The notes under the pieces: model-generated
What the model was told of the DNA's origin: nothing
Seen by the model: only the letters and a program-made list of their open reading frames with translations
The model's database searches: none
In this document: positions 26,571 to 35,800 of the stretch, piece after piece
Position numbering within the stretch: position 1 is the first letter of the stretch
Layout: each line of letters begins with the position of its first letter
DNA from: Deltaproteobacteria bacterium
Lineage (GTDB): Bacteria > Myxococcota_A > UBA9042 > DTJE01
Reading direction: 5' to 3'
Assembly (NCBI GenBank): GCA_029555025.1
Contig: JAKPTZ010000102.1
Location: forward strand, 36,367 to 100,366
DNA: 64,000 nt
Made by a program: the position numbers and the translations under genes

Positions 26571-27467
26571 TCAGGGATTCATCGCGACGTTTGAAAGTGT
26601 GCCAAGTCCCTCGATGCAGATGTTGACCACGTCCCCGGCCTTCAGGAAGCAGGGCGGATCCGAGTAAAGCCCGACCCCGCAGGGCGTGCCGGTCGAAATG
26701 ACGTCACCTGGCATCAGGGTGATGAAGTTGCTTATGGTCGAAACCAGGCGGGCCACGCCGAAGATCATGTCGGACGTCGAACAGTCCTGCCGGATCACGT
26801 CGTTCACGGTTGTCAGGATTCTCAGGTTGTCAGGGTCCGGAACCTCGTCAGGGGTCGTCAGGAACGGACCCATCGGACAGAAGGTGTCAAGGCCCTTTGC
26901 CCTTGTCCACTGCCCGTCGCCCTTCTGCAGATCGCGTGCGGAAACATCGTTGACGATGGTATAGCCGCCGATGCATGCAAGTGCCCCGGAAAGCGTAACC
27001 GCCCGCGTTTGCCGGCCGATCACGATGCCCAGCTCACCTTCGTAATCGATTCTGGAGCTGATTTCCCAGAGCCTTATCGGTTCAAGATGTCCGGTGAGTG
27101 AAGAAACCAGCTTAGCGAAGAATTTCGGCTCGGCCGGGATGGGAATGTTCTGTTCAATGCAGTGCGATCGGTAATTCAGGCCGACCGCGATGATCTGGCG
27201 CGTGTCGGGAACCGGCGGCAGCCACCTGATGCCCTCGGGATCGACGGTCATGCAGCCATCTTCCCTTGCCGCGGCGCTTCTTGCGGCCTGAAGCACGGTC
27301 ATCGTGCGCGGCTCGTTATCCGACAGCGCCCGCAGAAGGGCGATCCCAACCGGAAAATTGAAACCGGGCAGAAGAATTTCGGCGAACCTGGACAGATCCT
27401 GCAGGCCGCAGGCGGTCGGCATCACCGGGATGATCCTGCCGTCACGTGACACGAATCCAACCTTCAT
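26571..27467 (-). CDS. Fumarylacetoacetate hydrolase (FAH) family protein
   Basis: A 298-residue protein. The FAH C-terminal domain starts at about residue 90: IAVGLNYRSH, the metal-binding acidic motif SRIDYEGELGIVIG, GYTIVNDVSARDLQ, LDTFCPMGPFL and MPGDVISTGTPCGVG. These enzymes cleave or isomerise acylpyruvates or fumarylpyruvate-like compounds using Mg2+ or Mn2+; the exact substrate cannot be given. The start is preceded by GGAGGCGCC. Probably monocistronic. Confidence 0.88.
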   Translation of the reverse strand: MKVGFVSRDGRIIPVMPTACGLQDLSRFAEILLPGFNFPVGIALLRALSDNEPRTMTVLQAARSAAAREDGCMTVDPEGIRWLPPVPDTRQIIAVGLNYRSHCIEQNIPIPAEPKFFAKLVSSLTGHLEPIRLWEISSRIDYEGELGIVIGRQTRAVTLSGALACIGGYTIVNDVSARDLQKGDGQWTRAKGLDTFCPMGPFLTTPDEVPDPDNLRILTTVNDVIRQDCSTSDMIFGVARLVSTISNFITLMPGDVISTGTPCGVGLYSDPPCFLKAGDVVNICIEGLGTLSNVAMNP

Positions 27468-27575
27468 GGCGCCTCCATGTCGGGCAATCGCTTCGATGAT
27501 GGTATCAGAAGGCAGCTTCTTGAAATATAGTTGTCGTGTTCAGTCGCCCGGACTGTCGGGCCCAGGGGGCGTGGC

Positions 27576-28235
27576 TTGAATATCGCCGAGTTCTTCGTGT
27601 CCATTCAGGGGGAGGGCCCCGACAGCGGTCTTGCGTGCATCTTCATCAGGACGGCTGGCTGCAATCTCGCCTGCACATGGTGCGATACCGGTTATGCCCG
27701 TCAGGGCGGCCGGGATACCGTAATCCGGGAGATCGTCGAAAGGTGCGTCGCCGTACGCAAGGACAAGGGCCCCGGCCTGGTCTGCCTGACCGGCGGCGAG
27801 CCCATGCTGCAGCCCGATACCCCGGAATTGCTTGAACTCCTGGTGTCGGCCGGCTTCAGGGTTTCCATGATGACAAATGGCACCATGGATCCCGGGGCGA
27901 TTCCGGCAGCCGTGCGTCTGCTGGTCGATATCAAGTTGTGCCTGGTAGCCGTTCGCGGCGGGGCGTATCCGCATCCGGCCATCCTCGCCGGCCCCAGGGA
28001 TTGCAGCCGTGACGCCATGAAGTTCGTGATCACGGATCGTGCCGCGTTCGACCTGGCCGTTGCCTGGTCGAACACGCACGGGGTCTTTGAACGCTTTGGA
28101 ACGGTTCTCGTCAGTCCCGCGTGGGGAATTCTGAACCCTTCCGACCTGGCGGACTGGATCCTTGAGTCCGAACCGCGTTTCCGGCTGGGGTTGCAACTTC
28201 ACAAGCATATCTGGGGTCCCGACACCCGCAAGTGA
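27576..28235 (+). CDS. queE: 7-carboxy-7-deazaguanine synthase
   Basis: A 219-residue radical-SAM enzyme of queuosine biosynthesis. The TTG at 27576 is chosen as start because it gives the family beginning NIAEFFVSIQGEG and has AGGGGG upstream. The cluster motif is CNLACTWC (CX3CX2C), followed by CLTGGEPMLQ, a Thr/Asn-rich MTNGTMDP and VDIKL. LQLHKHIWG is the usual C-terminal family end. The other queuosine genes are not in the window. Confidence 0.9.
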   Translation: MNIAEFFVSIQGEGPDSGLACIFIRTAGCNLACTWCDTGYARQGGRDTVIREIVERCVAVRKDKGPGLVCLTGGEPMLQPDTPELLELLVSAGFRVSMMTNGTMDPGAIPAAVRLLVDIKLCLVAVRGGAYPHPAILAGPRDCSRDAMKFVITDRAAFDLAVAWSNTHGVFERFGTVLVSPAWGILNPSDLADWILESEPRFRLGLQLHKHIWGPDTRK

Positions 28236-28353
28236 CGACAGGTATTTGTTCCGGTCGCGGTTGAATTATTTCGGGCCGTGTGGCACGTCGGGTTGTCCGC
28301 GACAAGATCGTCGCGATAATAGATCAATAATATCGGGAGATTAGGATGGGCGT

Positions 28354-28383
28354 TTGACAAGTTGCCGGATGGGTGGTTAACAT
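28354..28383 (+). promoter_or_regulatory. Predicted sigma-70 promoter of pyrG
   Basis: TTGACA (28354-28359), 18 bp, then TAACAT (28378-28383; 4/6). A perfect palindrome AACATATGTT (28379-28388) overlaps the -10 and the expected start site and could be an operator. Confidence 0.5.
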
Positions 28384-28414
28384 ATGTTGGCCAAGTAAAT
28401 CCTGCTGGGCCATG

Positions 28415-28438
28415 TTTTTTTTTTCCAAACCTGTTTGG
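28415..28438 (+). promoter_or_regulatory. pyrG leader: T10 tract and hairpin overlapping the ribosome binding site
   Basis: Ten consecutive T (28415-28424) are directly followed by CCAAAC-CT-GTTTGG, a perfect 6-bp stem with a 2-nt core. Its 3' arm (28433-28438) covers the first two bases of the GGAGG (28437-28441) that serves the pyrG ATG. It could restrict translation or allow transcript slippage; both ideas are inference. Confidence 0.4.
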
Positions 28439-28445
28439 AGGAATC

Positions 28446-30116
28446 ATGGCCCCACGACCAACGCATACAAAATTCATATTCGTAACCGGCGGTGTCGTCT
28501 CATCAATCGGCAAGGGCATCACCGCCGCATCGACCGCCGCCATCCTTGAGGCACGCGGGCTGAAGGTTTCGCTTCTGAAGATGGATCCTTACCTGAATGT
28601 CGATCCCGGCACGATGAATCCGTTCCAGCACGGCGAGGTCTTCGTGACAGACGACGGCGCCGAAACCGATCTCGATCTGGGGCATTATGAACGTTTCACG
28701 TCCGCGACGATGGGGCGGGTCAACAGCGTATCAAGCGGCCAGATATACGAAACCGTGATCAATCGTGAACGCCAGGGTGCCTATCTTGGCGGAACGGTTC
28801 AGGTCATCCCGCACATCACTGACGAGGTCAAGGCCAGGATTTTGAAGGCGGCCGAGGGGCTTGACGTCTGCATTATCGAGGTCGGCGGCACGGTTGGCGA
28901 CATAGAGGGGCTTCCGTTCCTGGAGGCTATCCGCCAGATGCGGCAGCAGTACGGGGTCGAAAATACTGCCTTCATGCATGTCACCTATGTTCCGTTCATC
29001 AGGACGGCCGACGAACTGAAGACGAAGCCGACGCAGCACAGCGTCAACGCGTTGAGGGAAATCGGCGTCCAGCCGGACATCATCGTGTGTCGATCCGAAA
29101 AGCCGATGCCCCCGGAGGTCAAGCGCAAGATATCGCTGTTCTGCAGCGTGCCCGCCGAGAACGTCATTGCCGCCGTCGATGCCCAGTCCGTATATGAGCT
29201 TCCGATTGCGTTCAAGGAAGAGGGCCTGGATCAGCGGCTTTGCGACCAGCTTGGCATCTGGGCCCGAGAGGCACGCCTGGCCGACTGGAAGAGGATTGTC
29301 GAAGGCGTCCGCATCACGGATCCCGAAGTCACCATCCATGTGGTCGGCAAGTACGTTGACCTGAAGGAGTCGTACAAGAGCCTGAGCGAGGCGCTGCTGC
29401 ACGGCGGGATTGCCAATCGCTGCAAGGTCAGGCTTCACTTCATCGAGGCCGAGGATCTCGAGGGCGACGCCGATATTGACGCCGTCCTGTACGGCGGGGA
29501 CGGAATACTGGTTCCCGGCGGCTTCGGTTCCCGCGGAACGGAAGGAAAGATCAGGGCGGTTGAGTTTGCCAGGACAAGGGGAGTTCCTTTCCTTGGAATA
29601 TGCCTTGGTCTCCAGATGGCCACCGTGGAGTACTCACGGAACGTGTGCGGGATGACGGACGCCAATTCGACGGAATTCATGCCGGACAGCACTCATCCGG
29701 TGGTCGATCTGCTTCCCGAACAGCGCGGCGTCACCGACAAGGGCGCGACGATGAGGCTTGGCGCCTATCCGTGCGAGCTGTTGCCCGACAGCCTGGCCGC
29801 AAGGCTTTATGGCGCGACGTCAATATCGGAACGCCATCGCCACAGGTACGAGGTCAACAACGATTTTGTTGGGGAACTGGTCGCAAAGGGATTGACGATT
29901 TCCGGGCTTCACACCGGTGAAAGGGCTGGTCAGGCGGCCAGGCTGCCGGATGGTCGAAACGGTCTGGTCGAGATTATCGAGCTTCCCGGACACCCGTTCT
30001 TTATTGCAAGCCAGTTTCATCCCGAGTACAAGTCCAGGCCGAAATCGCCACACCCGCTGTTTCGCGGGTTTATCGAGGCGGCACTGGCGAATGCCGGGTC
30101 AAGGAAGGCTCGTTGA
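28446..30116 (+). CDS. pyrG: CTP synthase
   Basis: A protein of 556 residues. The N-terminal amidoligase domain has [40 protein letters not shown] and [10 protein letters not shown]. The C-terminal glutamine amidotransferase has GGFGSRG, the catalytic Cys in [12 protein letters not shown], and the late [14 protein letters not shown] histidine-glutamate. It makes CTP from UTP, ATP and glutamine. The start at 28446 has GGAGG 4 bp upstream. The next gene overlaps its stop as TTGA. Confidence 0.97.
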   Translation: MAPRPTHTKFIFVTGGVVSSIGKGITAASTAAILEARGLKVSLLKMDPYLNVDPGTMNPFQHGEVFVTDDGAETDLDLGHYERFTSATMGRVNSVSSGQIYETVINRERQGAYLGGTVQVIPHITDEVKARILKAAEGLDVCIIEVGGTVGDIEGLPFLEAIRQMRQQYGVENTAFMHVTYVPFIRTADELKTKPTQHSVNALREIGVQPDIIVCRSEKPMPPEVKRKISLFCSVPAENVIAAVDAQSVYELPIAFKEEGLDQRLCDQLGIWAREARLADWKRIVEGVRITDPEVTIHVVGKYVDLKESYKSLSEALLHGGIANRCKVRLHFIEAEDLEGDADIDAVLYGGDGILVPGGFGSRGTEGKIRAVEFARTRGVPFLGICLGLQMATVEYSRNVCGMTDANSTEFMPDSTHPVVDLLPEQRGVTDKGATMRLGAYPCELLPDSLAARLYGATSISERHRHRYEVNNDFVGELVAKGLTISGLHTGERAGQAARLPDGRNGLVEIIELPGHPFFIASQFHPEYKSRPKSPHPLFRGFIEAALANAGSRKAR

Positions 30117-30499
30117 CTGCCGTGAAAATATCATTCATGAAATGGCTGGCGCCGATTCTGCTTTCCGTACTTGCGGCATGCGCCACCGAAGCTGTCGTCG
30201 GGGTTGTTGCGCCCGCCTCGCCGGCAGGCCGGGTCGGCCAGCAGCAGGAGACTGCTTCCGTCGCCCGGGGCCGACCTGCTGTCGCGGCGACCGTTATCGA
30301 GTCGATTATCCAGCGTGATCGTGTCGTGGTTACCCTTGACAGGGGAACCGCCAACGGAATACGTCCGGGCATGTCCGGCTCGATGGCGAACGGTCGGCCA
30401 TTCAAGGTGATTTCGGCGGACGAAAGGACGTGCCGGGTTGTAGTGATTGGATTGAATCTTCGATTCGCGACCGGGTCAGACGCCTTAATCTACAGGTGA
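30113..30499 (+). CDS. Small lipoprotein, function unknown
   Basis: A 128-codon protein downstream of pyrG; the TTG at 30113 overlaps the pyrG TGA and has AAGGA 7 bp upstream. GTG 30122 and ATG 30137 are alternatives. A signal peptide ends in SVLAAC (lipobox). The C-terminal half ([20 protein letters not shown], then [11 protein letters not shown]) resembles the small beta-barrel repeats found at the end of FlgT and related periplasmic proteins, but this is weak. It is convergent with thiI, overlapping it by 15 bp. Confidence 0.6.
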   Translation: MTAVKISFMKWLAPILLSVLAACATEAVVGVVAPASPAGRVGQQQETASVARGRPAVAATVIESIIQRDRVVVTLDRGTANGIRPGMSGSMANGRPFKVISADERTCRVVVIGLNLRFATGSDALIYR

Positions 30500-31729
30500 C
30501 GGTGCGGGCGCCGGCCGTGCGTCCGCAGGTTCGGAAACCTGTCCGAATGTCATGTACTCCGCGCCGTTGACAGCGCTTGAAACCAGGGCCGGGATATCAA
30601 ACGATTCCTCAATCTTCTGAACCCTTTCCAGTTCAGCCGCGGTTTCGGGATGTGGCGGAACGAAAAGGCTGCAACAGTCGTCAAACGGAAGAATCGATGT
30701 TTCATACGTCCCGATCTTCCTGGCGATATCGACGACGTCCATCTTGTCGTAGGTCAACAGCGGGCGAAGCACCTGCATTCCGGTCGCCTGCCCGATTACG
30801 GTCATGTTTTCCAGCGTCTGGCTTGCAACCTGGCCGATGTTGTCGCCGGTTACGATGGCCAGGGCACCGGTCCTGGCCGCAATCTCCGCGGCGCATCGAA
30901 GCATCATCCGCCTGTAGAGAACGACCAGCATCCGTCCCGGCGCCGAGTCGCGAAGCTGCGCCTGGACGTCGCCGAACGGGATCACGAACAGCCGCATGCC
31001 GCGCTGGTATCCTGCAAGCATTGAAGCCAGCTTCTCGACCTTTTCACGTGATTCGGGCGGTGTCCACGGAGATGCATCAAAATGGACCGCGTCGATTTCG
31101 CATCCGCGCCTCATCAGTTGATAGCCGGCAACAGGGCTGTCGATGCCGCCTGACAGCATCAGGAGTGCCCTGCCGGATGAACCGGAAGGCAAGCCGCCCG
31201 GTCCGCGGATATGCTCCAGCGATATCGCCGCGAAGTTGGACAGAATCCTTACGGCAACCGTCAGATCCGGATCCTTCATCCGAACCGGTGTCTTCGTCTT
31301 TTCCCATATGACCCCGCCAAGCCGGCGGTTGATTTCCATCGAGTCAAGCGGAAAGTCCTTTACGGTCCTTGTCGTATCGACCTTGAACGTGCCGACCCCG
31401 TTCATGTCGGATTCCGCGATTTCGGCAGCAATCTGTTCCATGCGGCTGATTTCGCGGGGAACCACCAGGCACGGATGAAACGCGACCGCGCCGAAGCACC
31501 TGGCAAGAGCGTCGCGAATGCCTTTATCGACTTCGAAATCGGCGAAATCGTTGCCCCTGGTGTCGGCCGAAATGACCATCAGCATCGAATGCAGTTCCCG
31601 AACCTTGAACCGCCCCGCGCCGGAAAGCTGCCGTTCGATGCCTTCCTTCAGTTTCGAAAGGAACCAGCCCCTTCGGCCTCCCTTCAGGAATACCTCGGAA
31701 AATGTCACAAGAATCGCGTTCGTCTTCAT
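30485..31729 (-). CDS. thiI: tRNA 4-thiouridine sulfurtransferase ThiI
   Basis: A protein of 414 residues. An N-terminal ferredoxin-like/THUMP region (about 1-170, FSEVFLKGGRRGWF) precedes the PP-loop ATPase domain with LMLSGGIDSPVAGYQLMRRG, YDKMDVVDIARKIGTYE and DDCCSLFVPPHPET. It adenylates U8 of tRNA for sulfur transfer, and may supply thiazole sulfur. There is no C-terminal rhodanese domain, so the short form is present, as in many non-enteric bacteria; a Pro/Ala tail replaces it. Confidence 0.93.
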   Translation of the reverse strand: MKTNAILVTFSEVFLKGGRRGWFLSKLKEGIERQLSGAGRFKVRELHSMLMVISADTRGNDFADFEVDKGIRDALARCFGAVAFHPCLVVPREISRMEQIAAEIAESDMNGVGTFKVDTTRTVKDFPLDSMEINRRLGGVIWEKTKTPVRMKDPDLTVAVRILSNFAAISLEHIRGPGGLPSGSSGRALLMLSGGIDSPVAGYQLMRRGCEIDAVHFDASPWTPPESREKVEKLASMLAGYQRGMRLFVIPFGDVQAQLRDSAPGRMLVVLYRRMMLRCAAEIAARTGALAIVTGDNIGQVASQTLENMTVIGQATGMQVLRPLLTYDKMDVVDIARKIGTYETSILPFDDCCSLFVPPHPETAAELERVQKIEESFDIPALVSSAVNGAEYMTFGQVSEPADARPAPAPSPVD

Positions 31730-31764
31730 AGTCGCCCCTGAAATTCGTCAAGTCGAAAGATATG

Positions 31765-32748
31765 TCAGTTGGTCCGCCGGATCGATGGCGGGAACAGGCC
31801 CGACATGGAGTCGCCATTGTGAATGCATTGAATCGCCTTTGCAAACAGGCCGGAAAGGTCGAGCACAGAGAACCTGTCGGGATGCGCCCCGATCTTATTG
31901 TGAACCGGCACGGTGTTCCCGATGATGACCTTTTCAATCGGCGAATCGATGATGCGCTGTACCGCGTCGCCGCACAGGACAGGGTGAACCGCCGTCGCGA
32001 GCACGCGTCGGGCACCGAATTCCATCAGTTTGGCCGCCGCCTTGACCAATGTGCCGGCGGTCGCGATTTCATCATCGACCAGCAGGCAGGATTTGCCCTT
32101 CACGTCGCCCACAATCTGCCTGATTGTCGGTCGATCCGTGTGGTCGGAACGGAACTTGTCGATGATGGCCATCGGCAGATCCAGCTCGTCGGAGTAATAG
32201 CTGAAAGCCTTCGCGGCGCCGGTGTCGCCCATGACCAGCACGAAGTCCTCGCGTGGTTCCTGACGGAACAGAACTTCGTCGAAGTATCGGAAGAATTCCG
32301 GTGCCGCCAGCAATTGGTCGGCGGGCTTGCGGAAAAAACCCTGAATCTGGGGCGAGTGAAGGTTCATGGTAAGGATTCTGTCCGCCCCGGCGGTCACCAG
32401 CAGGTCGGACACCAGCCTTGCCGTCACCGAGATCCTGGGCTCGTCCTTCTTGTCGGATCTGGCGTAAGGGTAATAGGGAAGAACAACGGTGATTCTTGAC
32501 GCGCTGGCGTATTTGACCGCATCGATGAATATCAGCAGTTCCACAAGCGATTCGTTGACCGGTGCCGTTGAAGTCTGGACGATGAAGACATCCTTCTCGC
32601 GGCAGTTGTCCAGCACCCGAACCATCAGGTTGTCATTGGCGAACTTGACCGTCTCGGATCGTTCCATCGGCCGCCCCAGGTGCCGGCAGATTGATTCCGT
32701 CAGGCCTGGGTGGGAAGTGCCCGAGAACACGATAAGATCGGAGTTCAT
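31765..32748 (-). CDS. prs: Ribose-phosphate pyrophosphokinase (PRPP synthetase)
   Basis: A 327-residue enzyme that makes PRPP from ribose-5-phosphate and ATP. Visible family parts are FSGTSHPGLTESICRHLG, the flexible loop region VLPYYPYARSDKK, MNLHSPQIQGFF, GDTGAAKAFSYY and the PRPP-binding CLLVDDEIATAGTL. The start at 32748 has GGAGG 7 bp upstream. The PRPP loop reads DDEIATAGT instead of the usual DDMIDTAGT, a mild divergence. It is 36 bp upstream of thiI on the same strand. Confidence 0.93.
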   Translation of the reverse strand: MNSDLIVFSGTSHPGLTESICRHLGRPMERSETVKFANDNLMVRVLDNCREKDVFIVQTSTAPVNESLVELLIFIDAVKYASASRITVVLPYYPYARSDKKDEPRISVTARLVSDLLVTAGADRILTMNLHSPQIQGFFRKPADQLLAAPEFFRYFDEVLFRQEPREDFVLVMGDTGAAKAFSYYSDELDLPMAIIDKFRSDHTDRPTIRQIVGDVKGKSCLLVDDEIATAGTLVKAAAKLMEFGARRVLATAVHPVLCGDAVQRIIDSPIEKVIIGNTVPVHNKIGAHPDRFSVLDLSGLFAKAIQCIHNGDSMSGLFPPSIRRTN

Positions 32749-32847
32749 GTAAACCTCCGCGATCAATCAGACATAAAGCGTCCAGCCATCATTTATAGAC
32801 GTGGGCCCTTGTTCAGTCAACGGCCATCGGTCTTTGCGGGCCCTTCA

Positions 32848-35800
32848 TCAGCCGCAGATGTTGGTGTACTTGCAGGTGTTGTTGTACAGGCAGTCGTCGT
32901 ACGTGCAGGGATTGCCGTCATCACAGTCGCGGTTGTACCGGCAGCAGCCCGGGATCGGTGTATAGACGCACTTCTCCTGTTCGTTGCTGCACTCGTCCTT
33001 CGTGCAGGTGTTGTAGTCGGTCCTGCAAGTCTTGTTGACGTTTCTGCAGGTCTTCGTACTCTGGTTGCACGAGTCGTCGGTGCAGTACTTGCCGTCGTCA
33101 CAGTCACTGTCCCTTGTGCAGCATCCGAAGATCTTGTCGAACTTGCACTGACCGGTCGCGGGATCGCAGTAATCGTTCGTGCAATCGTCGAAGTCCTCGC
33201 AGACGACGTTGGTATTCAGGCACCTGTTCGTGTCCTGCGGGCAGATGTCCTGCGTGCAGTTGTTGCCGTCGTTGCAGTCGGCCGCGGTTTCGCAGCAACT
33301 GTTGATCGGCGTGTAGACGCAGAAGCCCGTTTCCGGGTTGCACTCTTCCGTGGTGCAGATGTCGTCGTCGTTGCAGTCCTTTTCCGTGTACAGGCATGTG
33401 CCGGTTTCGGTGTTGCAACTGTCAACAGTGCACGGGTTGTTGTCATCCTCGCAGTTGCTTTCGTTGACGCAGTTGCCGTTGTCCGGGTTGCAGTAGTCCG
33501 TCGTGCACAGCACGCCGTCTTCACAATTGACGGGCTCGTGCGTGCAGTAACGGATACCGTTAATTCCAAGCTGGCAGATGTCCGTGGTGCAACGATCGAA
33601 GTCGTCGCACTGAGCGGCGGTCTGGCAGCCCTGGCATTCCGGCGAAAGCTGTTCCTTGCAAAGACCGGTCGATGCCTCGCAGTAACCGAAGCTGCACATG
33701 TTGGTCGTCGAGCAGTCCTTTTCCATGACCAGGCAGGTGCCTGTCTCCTGGTTGCAGCGGTAATCTTCGCAAAGGGCCAGGCCGCCCGGCGGCGTGCAGA
33801 CCTTCGGCGTGAACACGCATCCGGTAAGCGGGTCGCAGGTATCGTCGGTGCAAGGATTGTCGTCGTCGCACGTGATGGACGTCACCGCGCAGATCGGCAG
33901 GCCGGCCTCGTCGGTTTCTTCCGTGCACGTCTGCTCGGTGCAGGCGTCACCGTCGTCCGGGCACTCGTACTCGGCCGTGTAGCATCCCGTCTGCGGGTTG
34001 CAGAAGTCAACGGTGCACTCGATGTTGTCGTCGCAAAGCAGCGGTGCGTAAGAGCACTCGCCCGCGTCGCAGGTATCGACGGTGCAGATGTTGCCGTCGT
34101 CGCACGGGTTCGTGTTGACGTAGCAGACGTTCTGTTCAAGGTCGCAGTACTCGGTCGTGCACGGATCGGCATCGGCGCACTCGAGGTCGTTCGTGCAGTA
34201 GGTGCAGCCTTCGATTTCCTCGTTCAGCGCATATACGCAACCGACCTCGTCATCGCAGGAGTCGATGGTGCAGATGTTGCCGTCGTTGCAATCGACCGCC
34301 TGGACGTCGCACGAGCCGGTTGCCTCGTTGCAGAACGGGGCGGAGCACTTCCAGTTCGGCAGTTCCGGACAGACGATAGGTTCATTCACGCACAGGCCGG
34401 TCGAGCGCGAACACGAATCGGTGGTGCACTTCAGTCCGTCGTCGCAGTTGAGGGCGGTCGATCCGCACAGCCCGGTTGCCGGGTTGCACGATTCAGTGGT
34501 GCAGAGGTTCGAGTCGGGCGCGCATTCAAGTTCGTGGAATCCTTCGCATTCAGGTTCGCCGTTCGGCTTCAGGCCGACGCAGGTGCCGACCATGCAAAGG
34601 TTTCCGCTTTCGGGCCTGCACCTGGCCTCTTCGTACAGGCAGACGTTGACGCTGGTGATGCAGACGTCGTTCGTGCAGACGTTGCCGTCCGACGGACATG
34701 TGCCGTTGTTGCACCGGACGCATCCCGAGTAGTCATAGACGCACGCGCCGGTTGCCGGGTTGCATTCGCCCGGGGCGCAACCGTAAAGGTCGAAGCAGCG
34801 GGTGGTTTCCTCGAAGATGCATTCACCCGTCTTCGGGTCGCAAGAGTCCTGGGTGCACTTGTTGTTGTCGTTGCAGACGACCGGTATCTGGTCGCAGATG
34901 CCGGTGACCGGGTTGCACGTTTCAATGGTGCACTTGTTCGCGTCGTCGCAGACGTTCGGGGTGTTGATGCATCCACTGACCGTGTCGCAGAAGTCGGCGG
35001 TGCATACGTTGCCGTCGTTGCAGTTGACGTTGGTTCTCTGGCAGCCCGACAGGGGGTCGCAGTAGTCGTTGGTGCACGCATTGTTGTCGTTGCAGTTCAA
35101 CTGATCCCTGACGCAAAGCCCGGTATCGGGACTGCAGTAATCGACCGTGCACTGGTTCTCGTCGCTGCAGTTGATCTCGTTGAAGATGCACCCCGATGCG
35201 ACGTTGCAGAAGTCCGTGGTGCACTTGTTGTTGTCGTCGCACACGATCGATTCGTGCGTGCAGCTTCCGTCAGCCTCGTCGCAGTAGTCGTCGGTGCAGA
35301 AGTTGTCGTCGCTGCAGTTGATTGGCGGATGGTTGCAGTCACCGGTGTTTGCGTCGCACAGATCCTGGGTGCAGAGGTTGCCGTCAACGCAGATGAAGTC
35401 ATAGACGCATTCGCCGTTCAACTCTTCGCAGTAGTCGTTAGTGCACAGCGACAGGTCGTCGCAGATCTTTTCGAAGTTACGGCACTGGCCGCCCATCTGG
35501 ACGTCGCAGATGTCGGTGGTGCAGTTGATTTCGTCGTCGCAGTCGGTGTCTTCGACACACGGCGTGCAGTCCGGGATCTCGGCATGCTGGCATCCCAGAA
35601 GGGGCAGGCAGGTGTCGGCCGTGCATGGATCGAGATCGTTGCAGTCGTGCGGCAGATACGTGCATGTTCCGTCAACCGGGTTACAGTCGTCGTCGGTGCA
35701 CAGATCCCCGTCCGCGCAGTCCTTTTGAACGTAATCGCATTCACCTGTGGCGGGGTTGCATGAATCGGTCGTGCAGATGCTTCCGTCGTTGCAAACCTTG

